A stretch of 64,000 bases of DNA from positions 21,629 to 85,628 of the forward strand of contig JANBPK010001214.1 of the NCBI GenBank assembly GCA_027579435.1. Reading direction: 5' to 3'. The stretch comes from Candolleomyces eurysporus (taxonomy: Eukaryota > Basidiomycota > Agaricomycetes > Agaricales > Psathyrellaceae). This document shows, in pieces, positions 1 through 9,907 of this stretch. The notes under the pieces are model-generated. The model had not been told where the DNA came from and ran no database searches. It worked only from the letters and a program-made list of their open reading frames with translations. Positions within the stretch are counted from its first letter, which is position 1, and every line of letters starts with the position of its first letter. The translations under genes and the position numbers were made by a program.

Positions 1-44
1 CGCTACGGTGAGTTCCTCCAGCAATCTATCGACCTACTCTACAG

Positions 45-328
45 CAGCAGTATGCCCGGCAGTTCTGCGGCCCAAATTTCAACCTCCTTGCAAGATCTTG
101 GAAATTTACGGAGGAGGGATGTCAACGGCTTAGGGACGTTGCAGCTTCTATCAATCGCTCGCAAGACCAGAGTAGTGAAAAACGAATCTTTCTCAAGGTT
201 ACCCTCTGGCGACTTATAAACGCATGTTTGTTGAAAGGACTGGGAGCCACGAAGGCAGTTCCTGCGTTTCGGGATAACCCAAATGCAGATGCGTTCGATA
301 TGGCACTGGGGTTGGCATGGGCCTTTAT
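45..328 (+). CDS. Partial coding exon of an unknown gene running off the left edge
   Basis: One frame stays open for 94 codons, starting just after an AG at 43-44 and ending at a GTGAGT donor at 329. A second GTGAGT at position 8 suggests that bases 8-44 are a very short intron and that the gene continues off the window. The translation is ordinary soluble-protein sequence with no motif I recognise. I could not find a clean downstream exon: every acceptor tried after 329 runs quickly into a stop, so the gene may be decayed. This is a coding-like fragment, not an identified gene. Confidence 0.35.
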
Positions 329-1339
329 GTGAGTAGCTTTCGCTCTCATGCTCAAGCGGGTTGAACTCTTGGAGAGCACCTATGGCTGCAACTGATGTAT
401 CTCAGGGCTTATTAGGGAACGGTAATCGAGCACGAGAGTCCACAAATCGCACCCAGACTCCTCGAAGGAGATATCAAGCCGCTCCTCGAATTTCCTGGGC
501 TTCTTTTGGGAAGGTGCATATACGTTTTTGCGTCCAGCGAAGTCTGTCCAGTTTCACTGGAACTATCGCGCCCTGAGTCTGCGCATTCCTTATCTTGGTC
601 CTAATATTTCTCATCGTAATTGTGGCGGTATATTGCGCCGTGAAGATGGCCCCTCGCGTCGCAGAGAGAATGTCGCTAGTGTTTTTGGTCGACGATTGGA
701 GGTTTTCGACAGTGCTTCAGGTTTTGAGTAGTGATAAGTGGCGGTCAATCTTAGCCCGAATTGATAACATGATATAGCTGCCTCTGCGGTTTTGAGATAG
801 ATGTCGTTGTTCTCAGTAATATATCTGCCCTCAAACTCCACTGATACTTTCCTAGGCGTTATGGTCTGCTTCTTTATCTTGCCGACCCCTTGTTCTATCT
901 GTCGTTCGGGCTTTCATGAACAGCTCGGAGAATGATACGTGGAAATAGCCGGATTTGGTGCCAAAAAGTGATAATCTCCCCATTTGATGTACTTTGTTAT
1001 GGATTTGAATATTTGATGATATCAATTTGCGTGCGCTCTTGAAGACTGGGCTATAGAACGCTCGAAGGAGGCCCATTTGTTGGGGGACGGAATGCATCTA
1101 CCGTTTCACATGGATTAGTCATAATTCTTGCGGTTGGAAGGTTATTTTAGAACTCGGCCACAACTTCATAGATATCAATCCGAAACTGCCGACCGTAATG
1201 ACAGCAATGTCCTTGACCCACTCGGAAATGAGAGGCCCTGTTGTTTTAACGGCGTACTATAATATCTCGAACGGCTCATCAGCCTGTCACTCATAATCTG
1301 AAGACTAGCTATAGACGTTTCTTGGAACCTGAGTTTGAC
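329..1339. other. No convincing gene
   Basis: Short frames on both strands are broken by frequent stops. A stretch near 480-560 (plus) looks faintly coding in two frames, consistent with decay of the gene at the edge. No RNA gene or repeat seen. Confidence 0.4.
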
Positions 1340-1560
1340 GGAACGGAGAGGGAAGAGAGCAGGAAAGGGTTGGCCACGTAGGATACTCCAAGCTTTCGAA
1401 TTCGATCCACATTCAGCCGGCTAGCTTCCTCGGTATTCAGCAGATTGCTCCTGCTCATTTTCCTCGCATCCATGATGTGTGATTGACGATCAGCATGTGT
1501 ATGATGTTAGATGATAAGAGGCATGAAAAGGTGGTGGCTATGTCTGCTCTCAAATGTGTT
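1340..1560 (+). pseudogene. Degenerate copy of the small membrane-protein gene at 3425
   Basis: This stretch aligns with about 3560-3830 in the same orientation. Shared pieces include the GGTTGGCCACGTAGGA-like segment, the leucine-rich membrane segment (CTGCTCCTGCT) and the GATAAGAGGCATG segment after it. Relative to the intact gene it lacks about 45 bp in the middle and has frame-breaking changes, for example a TGA in the region matching the membrane helix. It is a decayed tandem duplicate about 2.1 kb upstream of the intact gene. Confidence 0.6.
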
Positions 1561-1610
1561 AAACTCGTCATCTAACCATAATCATTTACTTCAATTTGTT
1601 TTATAGGCGA

Positions 1611-1835
1611 TTGCATTGGGCTATAGCTGAAGAATTCGAGAAGCAATTGCTGCAGCTGTTCATTCCTAGCGATTAGCACGGATGTTGGCGTGTTCCAGTT
1701 CATTTCATGTAGGTGATTGCAGTCGGCTCTTGGCTTCAAATGCAGAGACTTGAGAAGCAGGCGTTGCAGCTGTGCTTCATTCTTATCTATCCGCACGAGG
1801 GTGTACGCGAACGTGAATCCTCCTTCCTTGTAGGG
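1611..1835. repeat. Imperfect tandem duplication, unit about 110-120 bp
   Basis: Two adjacent units (about 1611-1716 and 1717-1835) share GATTGCA, GAGAAGCA, TTGCAGCTGT and a trailing TGTAG at matching offsets, with roughly two-thirds identity by eye. On the minus strand both encode a leucine-rich segment (QLQRLLLKSL and QLQQLLLEFF), so a repeated protein module is possible, but no complete gene was found around it. Confidence 0.4.
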
Positions 1836-2407
1836 CATCTATAGATGGGGTCAGTATAGACACCGTAGCTCTACAGCCCCCTCGGCCTGTCCTCTCAGAC
1901 TGTCCAGTGGACCGACTCCACCATGCATAGCCTCAGATTGCTCATTAAGATGAATGACTGACACGATGCAGAATAAGAAGCCTCTCGAGATGACCACATT
2001 TAGTATGCAAACCAAAAATGTCGGCACTGGCAGTCCTAACCGACGGTGACATGCAGAGCTTGCTCGTGACCCCTAAGAGCACAACAGCAGTGCGCGCGCA
2101 CAGCAAAAAGAGAGCATCAACAAATAAGTTTCTATGGAAGACCAAGAGGCCTGTCAACGAGGCCTTTGCTGTACATGACACCCGTATATGGAACAAAGCT
2201 GCTGTAGGCCTCGCGAGACAATAAAAGCCTCTGTACATCATTGACAACTCCGTTAAATTCCTCTGCATTTCCCATCATATCCGCAAGCCCGACTTTTGAC
2301 AGACGCTTTGGAGACCTATGGTGAGCAGCCCGCCTCTTCGATGCACAATCGCGCTAATGTGTGGCGTGTAGCCACCCTCTAATTGGTGGACCGACGTTCT
2401 ACCTCGA

Positions 2408-2971
2408 TTGGGGAACACAATATGGAGCTTTTTCAGCTACTCTGACAACCGGACCTATAACACTGTGAACGATCATTCAGTCACTCATTCAAATGGGTAT
2501 TATCAAAATGGGAGCCAAGGACCTATCTTCAACGGACCGATCGAAGGAAATGTTACTACTCCTCAAGGTTTGAAGACCAAAGGTGTGTTGGGCTCGAATA
2601 GACTTGTAGAAGGATCAGTATAGTGACTGCTCCTATAGCTCATCGACCTCTTTATAATCACTCTTCCCCAGGTGGCATGCATGGCTTCGACGAGCGACAT
2701 TCTGCCCCACCGACAAGCCCGGATCCATATTCTCGAGCACAACGCGCCAAGTAGTTTCACAGAAACTACGAAGATTTTGGATCTAAAAGCCGTGAAGAAG
2801 GAACAGAACGAGATTGAGCAGTTCTTGCGCGAAAGGCTTTCCCTTGTTGCCAGGTGTTTCAATCTAGCTGCTCAACATTGCCCCAGGAAAGAGGGGAACA
2901 AGATCTGTTTGTTGTATCGCTTTATGATCGCGTTGGTTCTTCTATGCTGTCATGTCTACGTCTGTTCCTGA
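2408..2971 (+). CDS. Possible two-exon hypothetical protein
   Basis: A first exon from an ATG at 2408 encodes an Asn/Gly-rich segment (includes GPIFNGPIEGN). A GT at 2594-2599 and a CCCCAG acceptor at 2672 would join it to a second open stretch with a likely coiled coil (LKAVKKEQNEIEQFLRER) and a hydrophobic C-terminal tail near 2920-2968. The family is unknown. The gene model rests on codon openness and plausible splice sites only; the two stretches could be unrelated. Confidence 0.3.
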
Positions 2972-3424
2972 AGTAGCCTCCGCTCATGAGAGAATCACTG
3001 TCTGACAACAAGCTTCGTATTCTGGTTTTGTTGGCGGCCTTCAACGGGTACTTGGGCACGGCCTATTCCCTAGTACTCTCTAGCGCGATCATTAGACTCA
3101 AGCTTTGAGAAGCTTCGCGCACTACTTTGTAGTGGACAAAAGGAGGAGCAACGGTACAACCCCAAGCGGACACGTCCGCCCCCAAGTTGAACCAGACATC
3201 ACCCACTTTCCATGGTTTGAATGAGGACTTGAACAGCGTCGGTCGATATTACATCGACCCTTCCTGTAAATTTGCGTACAATCCGTGATCACGTATCTTG
3301 TCCCGAGCGTTGTTGGAGGCAATGATCGGGATTTGAGCTCCGCCCAACGACGATCAGAGCGCAGAAAGTGGCTCGGTCAATGATGTAAGTAGCAACCATT
3401 ACGCTTGGCTTGTTGTCTGCCACC

Positions 3425-3844
3425 ATGTCATCCCACCCCAACTCCTCCTCACTCGAAGATGAGAAGGCTCCGCTGCTCGAAGAAGATATCTCGAAGGATT
3501 CTTCGGCCAGCAACTCAGAATCAGAAGGCCAGACGCGTCTTGGAATTCCGGGATTGAGGAAACGCAGAGAGAAGCCGACAGAAAAGGGTCGGCCACGTAG
3601 GACGCTCAGCTCTGAGCTCCAGCGGAGAGCAGATGAAGATGCGGCCATCCAAGCGTTCAAGTCTGACCCACGTTTTAACCGGCCACCGCCCTCGGTTCTC
3701 AGTCGGCTGCTCCTGCTGGCTTTCCTTGCATTCCTGATATGGTTGGCAGTCAGCATGCGTATGATGTTGTTGGACGATAAGAGGCATGGGAAGTCGAGGG
3801 CTGCGTCGGGTCTCAGGTGCGTTGACGTCGTCATTCATTTGTAA
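3425..3844 (+). CDS. Small single-pass membrane protein, unknown function
   Basis: The ATG at 3425 sits in a strong eukaryotic context (CCACCATGT) and gives about 139 residues. The N-terminal half is acidic and serine-rich with a dileucine-like EKAPLLEED. It is followed by a basic Arg/Lys/Pro stretch (GLRKRREKPTEKGRPRR), a single hydrophobic helix (LLLLAFLAFLIWLAV, about residues 97-112) and a short basic tail. This layout suggests a tail-anchored or single-pass endomembrane protein. The final coding bases contain CAG|GTGCGT, so the real C-terminus may be spliced rather than ending at 3844. A decayed copy lies at 1340-1560. No family recognised. Confidence 0.55.
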   Translation: MSSHPNSSSLEDEKAPLLEEDISKDSSASNSESEGQTRLGIPGLRKRREKPTEKGRPRRTLSSELQRRADEDAAIQAFKSDPRFNRPPPSVLSRLLLLAFLAFLIWLAVSMRMMLLDDKRHGKSRAASGLRCVDVVIHL

Positions 3845-5151
3845 ATGTTCGCTCAGACGAACCGGTTCCGTTCCATTCGGTGTACAGGCACTTGCAGTCG
3901 GAGGTCATCCCAGAAACCTAAACCTCATTTATTGTACCTGATCCTCACTCCCAGCGACCTGCCTACAGGATCGTGTCCATCTGACCACCTCCCTGGAAGA
4001 TGCTCTGTAGCTGGCGGGTGTCTGTGGCCTTGTTTTTTATAACGTCGACCCAACGTTACCTGCGCATTCCTCCCTTAGCTCTCTCTGGCCTCCATCCCGG
4101 ACTCGCTTCTCCCTTCCCGCAACCCCCAATACAATCCTATTCCGAGTGGGTTGCGGCTCTTTCCTCACTCTGAGGCCAAGTCGGTCGTCCTCAGGGCCTG
4201 GGTCTTCCGTCGGCCGTTCCCGTTCTCTCTTTGTCGACGTACCGTCTACCTTCATGCGAATGTCAATCCCGTTATTTTTATTCGCAGATTGGCATTTTTG
4301 ACCGACTCAATCATATTCGATAGCCTCTGTGCTCGATGCGTTGTGGCCATTCACTTTCTTCAATGCACGGATCGCTTTCCATGTGGCTGCTCCCCCGTCG
4401 TTTACATGTAACCTCCCCTAGACGAGGCTATATAACTTCGATGATTGATCCCTTACCCTATTCTAAACCCTTCCCCATGTACATGGGAATTAGTAAGTCA
4501 TTTGAGAAAGGTACAACCTCAGCCTAGGACATGCATCCACAGAACGAAATCTTTCACGACACTTGCTACCACAATCTCCTTCCTTCGGATGTAGGTATCC
4601 GTCCAGCGGCCACAGCCGGAAGCGACACATCTCGAATCGACAGCCACGCTCGCCATGCCTCATTACCGCACATATCAACATTCAAATGCAAGAGTCCTTA
4701 CCAGCGAGCAAGCGCTATCGCTGTAACCTGTGGACAGTGGCCGTGCTGGAGATCCTATTCCAGCTGAAGGAGTACTGCCGACATCTAGCGCTTCGGTTAG
4801 TCCTATTCGACGATCTCGAGGTTGTTGAAATGAGACTGAATTGTGGACAGGGTAGGTCATTCCGGAAAGTGGTTTCACATCGACTGTCTTCACCCACCGT
4901 TGAGCTTCGGGAGAACGGCGACGAATGATCAGGTCTAACCCATGGTGCTGTTGACACACAAACACACCGTTATTACTAGATACACGAGGTAAGCTGGTAT
5001 GTCCGATTCACTCCCTTTGAAAGACATCGGGTCTCGCCTTCATGAACCTAGGCGCATCAAGATCACTAGAAACGATGAGTAGCTCATCTACGAAGTCCGG
5101 TGATCGGGTATAAGCCAGGGAAATCCCTTACCATCACCTCTCAATCTTACG
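3845..5151. other. No gene recognised
   Basis: Short open frames on both strands but no motif, no consistent splice chain and no repeat that I can see. A coding-like phrase near 3887-3990 is interrupted by a stop and may be a lost 3' exon of the preceding gene. Confidence 0.4.
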
Positions 5152-5650
5152 ATGGTCGCTACATCCGAAGGAACGGTTCATACACCGTTGACGGGGATGA
5201 ATTCTCCACTTACTACGAGATCGTCGACTCTGTCATTGACAGCTGGGACCCTGCCTCCTCTTGTCATAGTTCACGGAGAACGAGGATTCACCTATTACTA
5301 CCTCGGCGTATCTCGCTCACTCAAACGATGAACAGCCCGTTGGGGTGGTCCTCTTGCCATTGAGCTTGAGATACAGTACCAACCGCCGGGACTGAAGGGC
5401 ATCATCTTCACCAACTCACTTGCCGATATGACGTTTGTGAGCAAGAGTTTCGGGAACGAATCCAGGATTACCCCGCGGAGGCTAACATCGGACTGGGTGC
5501 GAAATGGAGTGACTCGAATGCGCACAGACCAGCGTACGCAGCGCTCCACAAGCAGTATGCGTCAGGGAGGTTCCTTGAAGATACTGGATACGGTGTTTAA
5601 TTCAGCGAGGGTGGAGACCCAACAGTATCCAAGAACATGTAAGTTATGAC
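5152..5650 (+). pseudogene. Broken proline iminopeptidase (alpha/beta hydrolase)
   Basis: From an ATG at 5152 the frames give MVATSEG, then VDGDEFSTYYEIV, then after a frame change LPPLVIVHGERGFTYYYL, then after a stop GGPLAIELEIQYQPPGLK and IIFTNSLADM. In that order these are recognisable segments of fungal proline iminopeptidases (prolyl aminopeptidase, family S33). Three things show it is dead: at least two frame changes, an in-frame stop, and loss of the segment between the oxyanion HGGPG motif and the region after the nucleophile. The GxSxGG nucleophile elbow is missing except for its last glycines. The oxyanion motif itself reads HGERG. A GTAAGT donor near 5640 suggests that remnants of the gene continue a little further. 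Confidence 0.7.
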
Positions 5651-6370
5651 GCTCTACCTTCGTCCTCTGCTCCAATTACTAACGATTATCATTTCTGAGG
5701 CTTCTCGGACACGCACCTCCACCTGATCCGCCGCTGATCGGCTCCATGTGTTCTCGGTCGTTACATGGCAAGAGTATGTGATTCAGAGCTACGCTTCTGA
5801 ACCATCTTTCTGGGAAATCAAGCAAACTAAATGGGCTTAACTTGAGCGGTCGAGCCACGTACCGTTTTACTAGCGAAGGGAGAAGCATACGGATGTGGGG
5901 AGTGGTTGAGTGGTCTGGAGTCCCTTCTGATAAAGGAACATTGGAGGGACGGTTAGATCAATAGTTTGAAAGGATGAGATACATCTTCGACGTCTTTCAC
6001 CTTCAGCATATGTCAAATATTCGTTTCCGCCTGTCTGCATCGTTTTTGTCGCTGATACACCTCCTCTACGCTCTTTACTGCTTTTGAATTTACAAGTTCT
6101 TGATCTCATCTCTTTATACCGCTCTCAAGGAAAGTGCTCGAACGGTCAAATGGAGGCAGCAACAGTTTATATGTCAATGGTGAGTTCAAGCTTCTCAACA
6201 ATCTGTGTATATGAAACCAACAGGAGAGGTAGGACAGCTCTTATTCGGTCCATCCCGAAAGTCAAATTACCATGCTTCAATCTACTCCGAGGTCGAGGAT
6301 GCCACATCTGCCATTATCTCTCCTCTGCCTTGCGTCATCGGTATGTGATTTGCCAGTATGTCTCTTTACA
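5651..6370. other. Intergenic, upstream of the APH-type gene
   Basis: No gene identified. The first bases may hold a decayed next exon of the proline iminopeptidase remnant (branch-like CTAAC near 5680). Confidence 0.35.
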
Positions 6371-6376
6371 TATAAA
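6371..6376 (+). promoter_or_regulatory. TATA-like box of the APH-type gene
   Basis: TATAAA lies 79 bp upstream of the ATG at 6450, a usual distance for a fungal core promoter with a short 5' leader. Assigned by position only. Confidence 0.4.
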
Positions 6377-6449
6377 GAGCCCAAGTCCCTGCCCATCTTC
6401 GCTTCATTTCCCTCATATTCACCCTGCCCTAGCCAGCTCCAATTTCAAG

Positions 6450-7794
6450 ATGTCAGCGGCCGAAGAGCATCATCTTCCATTTCATCCTGGCATGCCCACC
6501 CCAACTCCGTCTTCCGAGTCACTCAGCTTGACATCGGCCCCCACAGTTGAAGCATACCTCGCCAATACTCCCTTTGCGTGCCAATCTGTTACGTACCTGA
6601 CGGGAGGCACGATCAACTATTTGTATAGGATCCATCTACTCGAACCACTCGAAGGTAGCCAGACGTTGATCCTCAAGCATGCTCAGCCGGTGACCAAAGT
6701 CTGGGAGGATACTGCGTGGGACTTGAGGCGACAGGTGCGCAAAAAATTCAGTCGGGTGATAATGCCCATGTTCACTCTCGATTCCAGATGTTCGAAGTAG
6801 ACGCAATGACCCGCGTTAGGTCGCGTCTTTACGGATCCCACTCCTCGGTCGTGACCATCCCAAAGGTTCATCACCTTGACGTCCACAACCATGTCATCAT
6901 CATGGAGGACTGTGGCCCCGACCTTTTTACACTGACGGAGTACCTTTCTTCCTGTGGCGATGCTGTGTCTCCCGAAACAGCGAGGGCCATCGGGGTGGCA
7001 TTAGGGGAGTTCCTTGCATCCATGCACAACTGGAGTAGGAGCAACCCTGATGGCATTCTTGATCTTTTTGACGAGAATCAGCAGGCGAAGGACGTAGGAG
7101 CCGAATTCTACTACGACCGTGTGGCGCCCACTTTGGACGGGTCGGACAAGAGCTCAAATGAACTGTCACCGTTGCTGTCGGGTTTGCAAACAGATCGATC
7201 TAACATTAAGCACATCTCGACACTTGCGCAAGAATATCGATCCAAACTCTTCTCTGACCGAGTGCCGGGTCGTGATGTGGTCAGTTCAGCTGCTTCTCGA
7301 CCTATCATATCCATTTCATTTCACCTCCAAAACAACTGAACTGACAAATACTTACCGTCCTCTAGTTCGTCATGGGAGACTTTTGGCATGAAAATATCCT
7401 AATTAAAGCCGATGGTCCGACCCTTCGTGTCTTTATCTTGGACTGGGAAGTCGCAAAGAGAGGATTACCGGGGTCAGACGTAGGCATATTCTGCGGAGGG
7501 ATGAATTTCTTCGTCCATGGGGACAAGGTCGCTTCCAAGCCCGCCGCTGTGGTACTTCAGAACTTCATTGATGGCTACGCTCGCTGCGTTTCAAATTCTG
7601 AAGACGACGTCAGCCTGGCGCAGGACACACTGTTTCATTGGGGAAGCTACAGTGTTTTATGGGCGCCTCGCTCTCCACCAGAGAATAGGGAAGCAGTTCA
7701 GGCGCTGGTGAGAGAAGGGGTAGAATTCATGACTCGTTCCCGAGATATAGACTTCCTGGCGCAATCACCTGTACAGGGACTTTTATCGAAATAA
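6450..7794 (+). CDS. Aminoglycoside phosphotransferase/choline-kinase-like protein
   Basis: Three exons (6450-6734, 6788-7279, 7366-7794) join in frame to 401 residues; both introns are GT-AG with pyrimidine-containing acceptors. It has the APH-family order: a Gly-rich N-lobe loop (LTGGTINYLYRI), the ATP-lysine strand (TLILKHAQP), a glutamate-bearing helix (FEVDAMTRV), a hinge (IIMEDCGPD), then the catalytic loop and the metal-binding ILDWE (D285). Known family members transfer phosphate from ATP to small molecules; the substrate here cannot be predicted. The catalytic motif is unusual: the expected HGDxxxxN reads MGDFWHEN (residues 262-269). The Asp and Asn remain and only the first His is replaced. 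A TATA-like box lies 79 bp upstream. I consider it a functional gene. Confidence 0.8.
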
Positions 7795-7842
7795 TAATAT
7801 TTTCCCCGTACATCCATAGCGTCTCAATAGAAAGACGACTCA

Positions 7843-9098
7843 AATTCCTGGACACTCCTTGTGTCCGGGTTTTGCCGTATGTATATATGGTGATGATGTT
7901 CTTTGTGGTTTTTGTTTCTTGCTTTCGAATAGGCGCCCAGAACAGGATATGACTCAATGGACAAATGGACAGGAAAACGCTCCTTGTGACTCTGACTCTG
8001 ACTCAANCAATTGGTTTTTTGTGACTCTGTACTCTGTATTTTACTTTTTGCGATGTGACTCTGTATGACTTTGTATATGTGCGTGGAAAAAGGAAAGGAG
8101 AGGGAAGGAAAAGGACAGGAAAGGAAAAAATAAAGAAACAGGAACAGGAAAACAGTGTGTGATAAGAAACAGGAAAAAAATAAATAAAGAGAACAGGAGA
8201 GGAAACGGTTCGGAAAAGCCAGAAAGGTTTGCTTACATCAGGGGATAGATTTTATAGAATTAGAGGATGCGGGCTCAGGACATCCGTCGTGAACGTCAGC
8301 CCTTCGGGGTGACTGGTCAGTTCCACGGTTTGGTCGCGCTGGTTGATAATGAAACGCAGTCGACTACATTAGGTATAGTATTGTTTGTACAGCTCCACAA
8401 CTAAACAAGATCAACTACAGTGATTTCTGTAAAGTGGGTCTATCGTTTCGTCGGTTGCTGGAACTGACTAGGACAATTATGGGAGTATTTGTGATTGGCT
8501 GGAGTGACTCTGCACCCCAGGCGGTTTGGGGATGGCCTGGAACATACCATCATCGCATCCTCAAGGCACGAGCGCCTAATTATCGACAATTTCTTCTCTT
8601 ATAGCCATTTCTGGCGAGCTTGGTATGTCCTGTTATCTCATTCCAAGCACGAAGCGACCATGGTGATCATGTTCCAAGTAACTTATACAATGGCCAACTC
8701 TGGGCAGACCTGGACACTCCTATTGTGCGCCTTCACGTTCCGAGAAAGGGCACTGATTATACCTTTTCTAATTTTCCTTAGTAAACCCGGACAAGGAGTG
8801 TCCAGGAATGCCTTCCAGGACAAGTCTCCTCATCATTCCGCATCACTCTTTTCACCTATTCCGCCCTTTTTTTCGAACCGACCATCGAAAAGTCACAGCA
8901 AGTCATCAAAGCAAGCCATATCCCGTTTCTTTCAGGGCGCCTAACGACAAACAGCAAAAAGGGGCAGTCACAGCGAGTCACCCAAAGTCATATCCCGTTC
9001 CAGGGCGCCTAACGACAAGGAGCAAAAAGGGGCNAAAAAAACGGTGAACAGTACCATATATATTTTTAGTTAAACCCGGACAAGGAGTGTCCAGGAAT
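7843..9098. mobile_element. Possible non-autonomous element bounded by 27-bp repeats
   Basis: A 27-bp sequence beginning AAACCCGGACAAGGAGTG occurs identically at 8783-8809 and 9072-9098 and, with two extra bases, in inverted orientation at about 7843-7873. The inverted pair would bound an element of about 970 or 1,255 bp with no coding capacity. The direct pair would mark a 289-bp unit. The interior is rich in A/G and in GTGACTCTG-type simple repeats. No target-site duplication is clear, so the superfamily cannot be assigned. Confidence 0.4.
8888..9035. repeat. Two-copy tandem repeat, unit about 65 bp
   Basis: Two consecutive units share GTCACAGC(A/G)AGTCA, CATATCCCGTT, CAGGGCGCCTAACGACAA and GCAAAAAGGGGC in the same order. 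It lies inside the interval bounded by the 27-bp repeats. Confidence 0.6.
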
Positions 9099-9345
9099 AT
9101 CTATATCGGATGGATTGATATTCGGGTTGGTATCGTCTTTCTCATTGATGCTGTCAAATTCTAACAATATTTGTATGAACGTCTCAAGATCACGGCGCAA
9201 ATGAATGTGACCTGCGATAAGCCATGAGGTAGGGTACCCCATTTCAATTACATCTCCATTAGTGAGGCGTCCATTCACCCGTTCACGAAGCTGTCATCCG
9301 TTATCCCAATGAGGTGGAACTTGTTTCATTCATTTCAGGAGACTA

Positions 9346-9572
9346 CAGTCGTTTGCATATCTTTTGTCAGTTGCATTTTTTCTGCAAGAGGAGTTGTGAC
9401 TGCTGTTAAGGCTGGTCACACCACCAAATTGGTTGATTGCGGTTCAATATGTTGGATCTGACGTCGCTGCACCCACTGGATCAAGGCAAGCGTGACATTA
9501 CTAACGATTACATATGTCGCATCATTCTGCTCGAGAAAGAAACGCAACTGACAAAAGATATGCAAACGACTG
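9346..9572. repeat. Perfect 28-bp inverted repeat with 171-bp loop
   Basis: The 28 bases at 9346-9373 (starting CAGTCGTTTGCATAT) recur as the exact reverse complement at 9545-9572, with weaker complementarity continuing inward. A transcript could form a long hairpin, or these may be the terminal repeats of a 227-bp MITE. No target duplication was found. Confidence 0.5.
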
Positions 9573-9907
9573 TCAATACTCAATGTATCGTTGTTGATAT
9601 ATAGGGAAGAGACTGCGCACTTGACCATTGACAAGTTCTCTCCCTCTGGTGTCGGCTTGGCGCCTTGACCTCCTCGACTATGGAAGAGCAAAAGGAGGAG
9701 CGTCTCGGTGAGTACGAGATCGGTGCCAGGCCTAGTGAAGACATATCATTAACGCGAAACGAACCAAAGGTCTTCATGAAGCTCCCATGCAAGAACCTCG
9801 TGCGTACCAAGTGATACTCTGTATCTGATCGACTCACTGACAGCTGAAAAGAGTCTCATTGTCGTTGTTGTCCTGAGCACTCGCCGCCAAAACCTGAGTT
9901 GAAGACC

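Larger units (their letters stand above)
7795..9900. other. Repeat-rich, gene-free interval
   Basis: Holds an A/G-rich low-complexity stretch (about 8085-8215), the 27-bp repeats, a tandem repeat and a large hairpin annotated separately. No protein-coding gene recognised. An ATG at 9680 followed by GTGAGT could be an upstream exon of the DUF2235 gene, but it does not join in frame with a normal acceptor. Confidence 0.5.
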
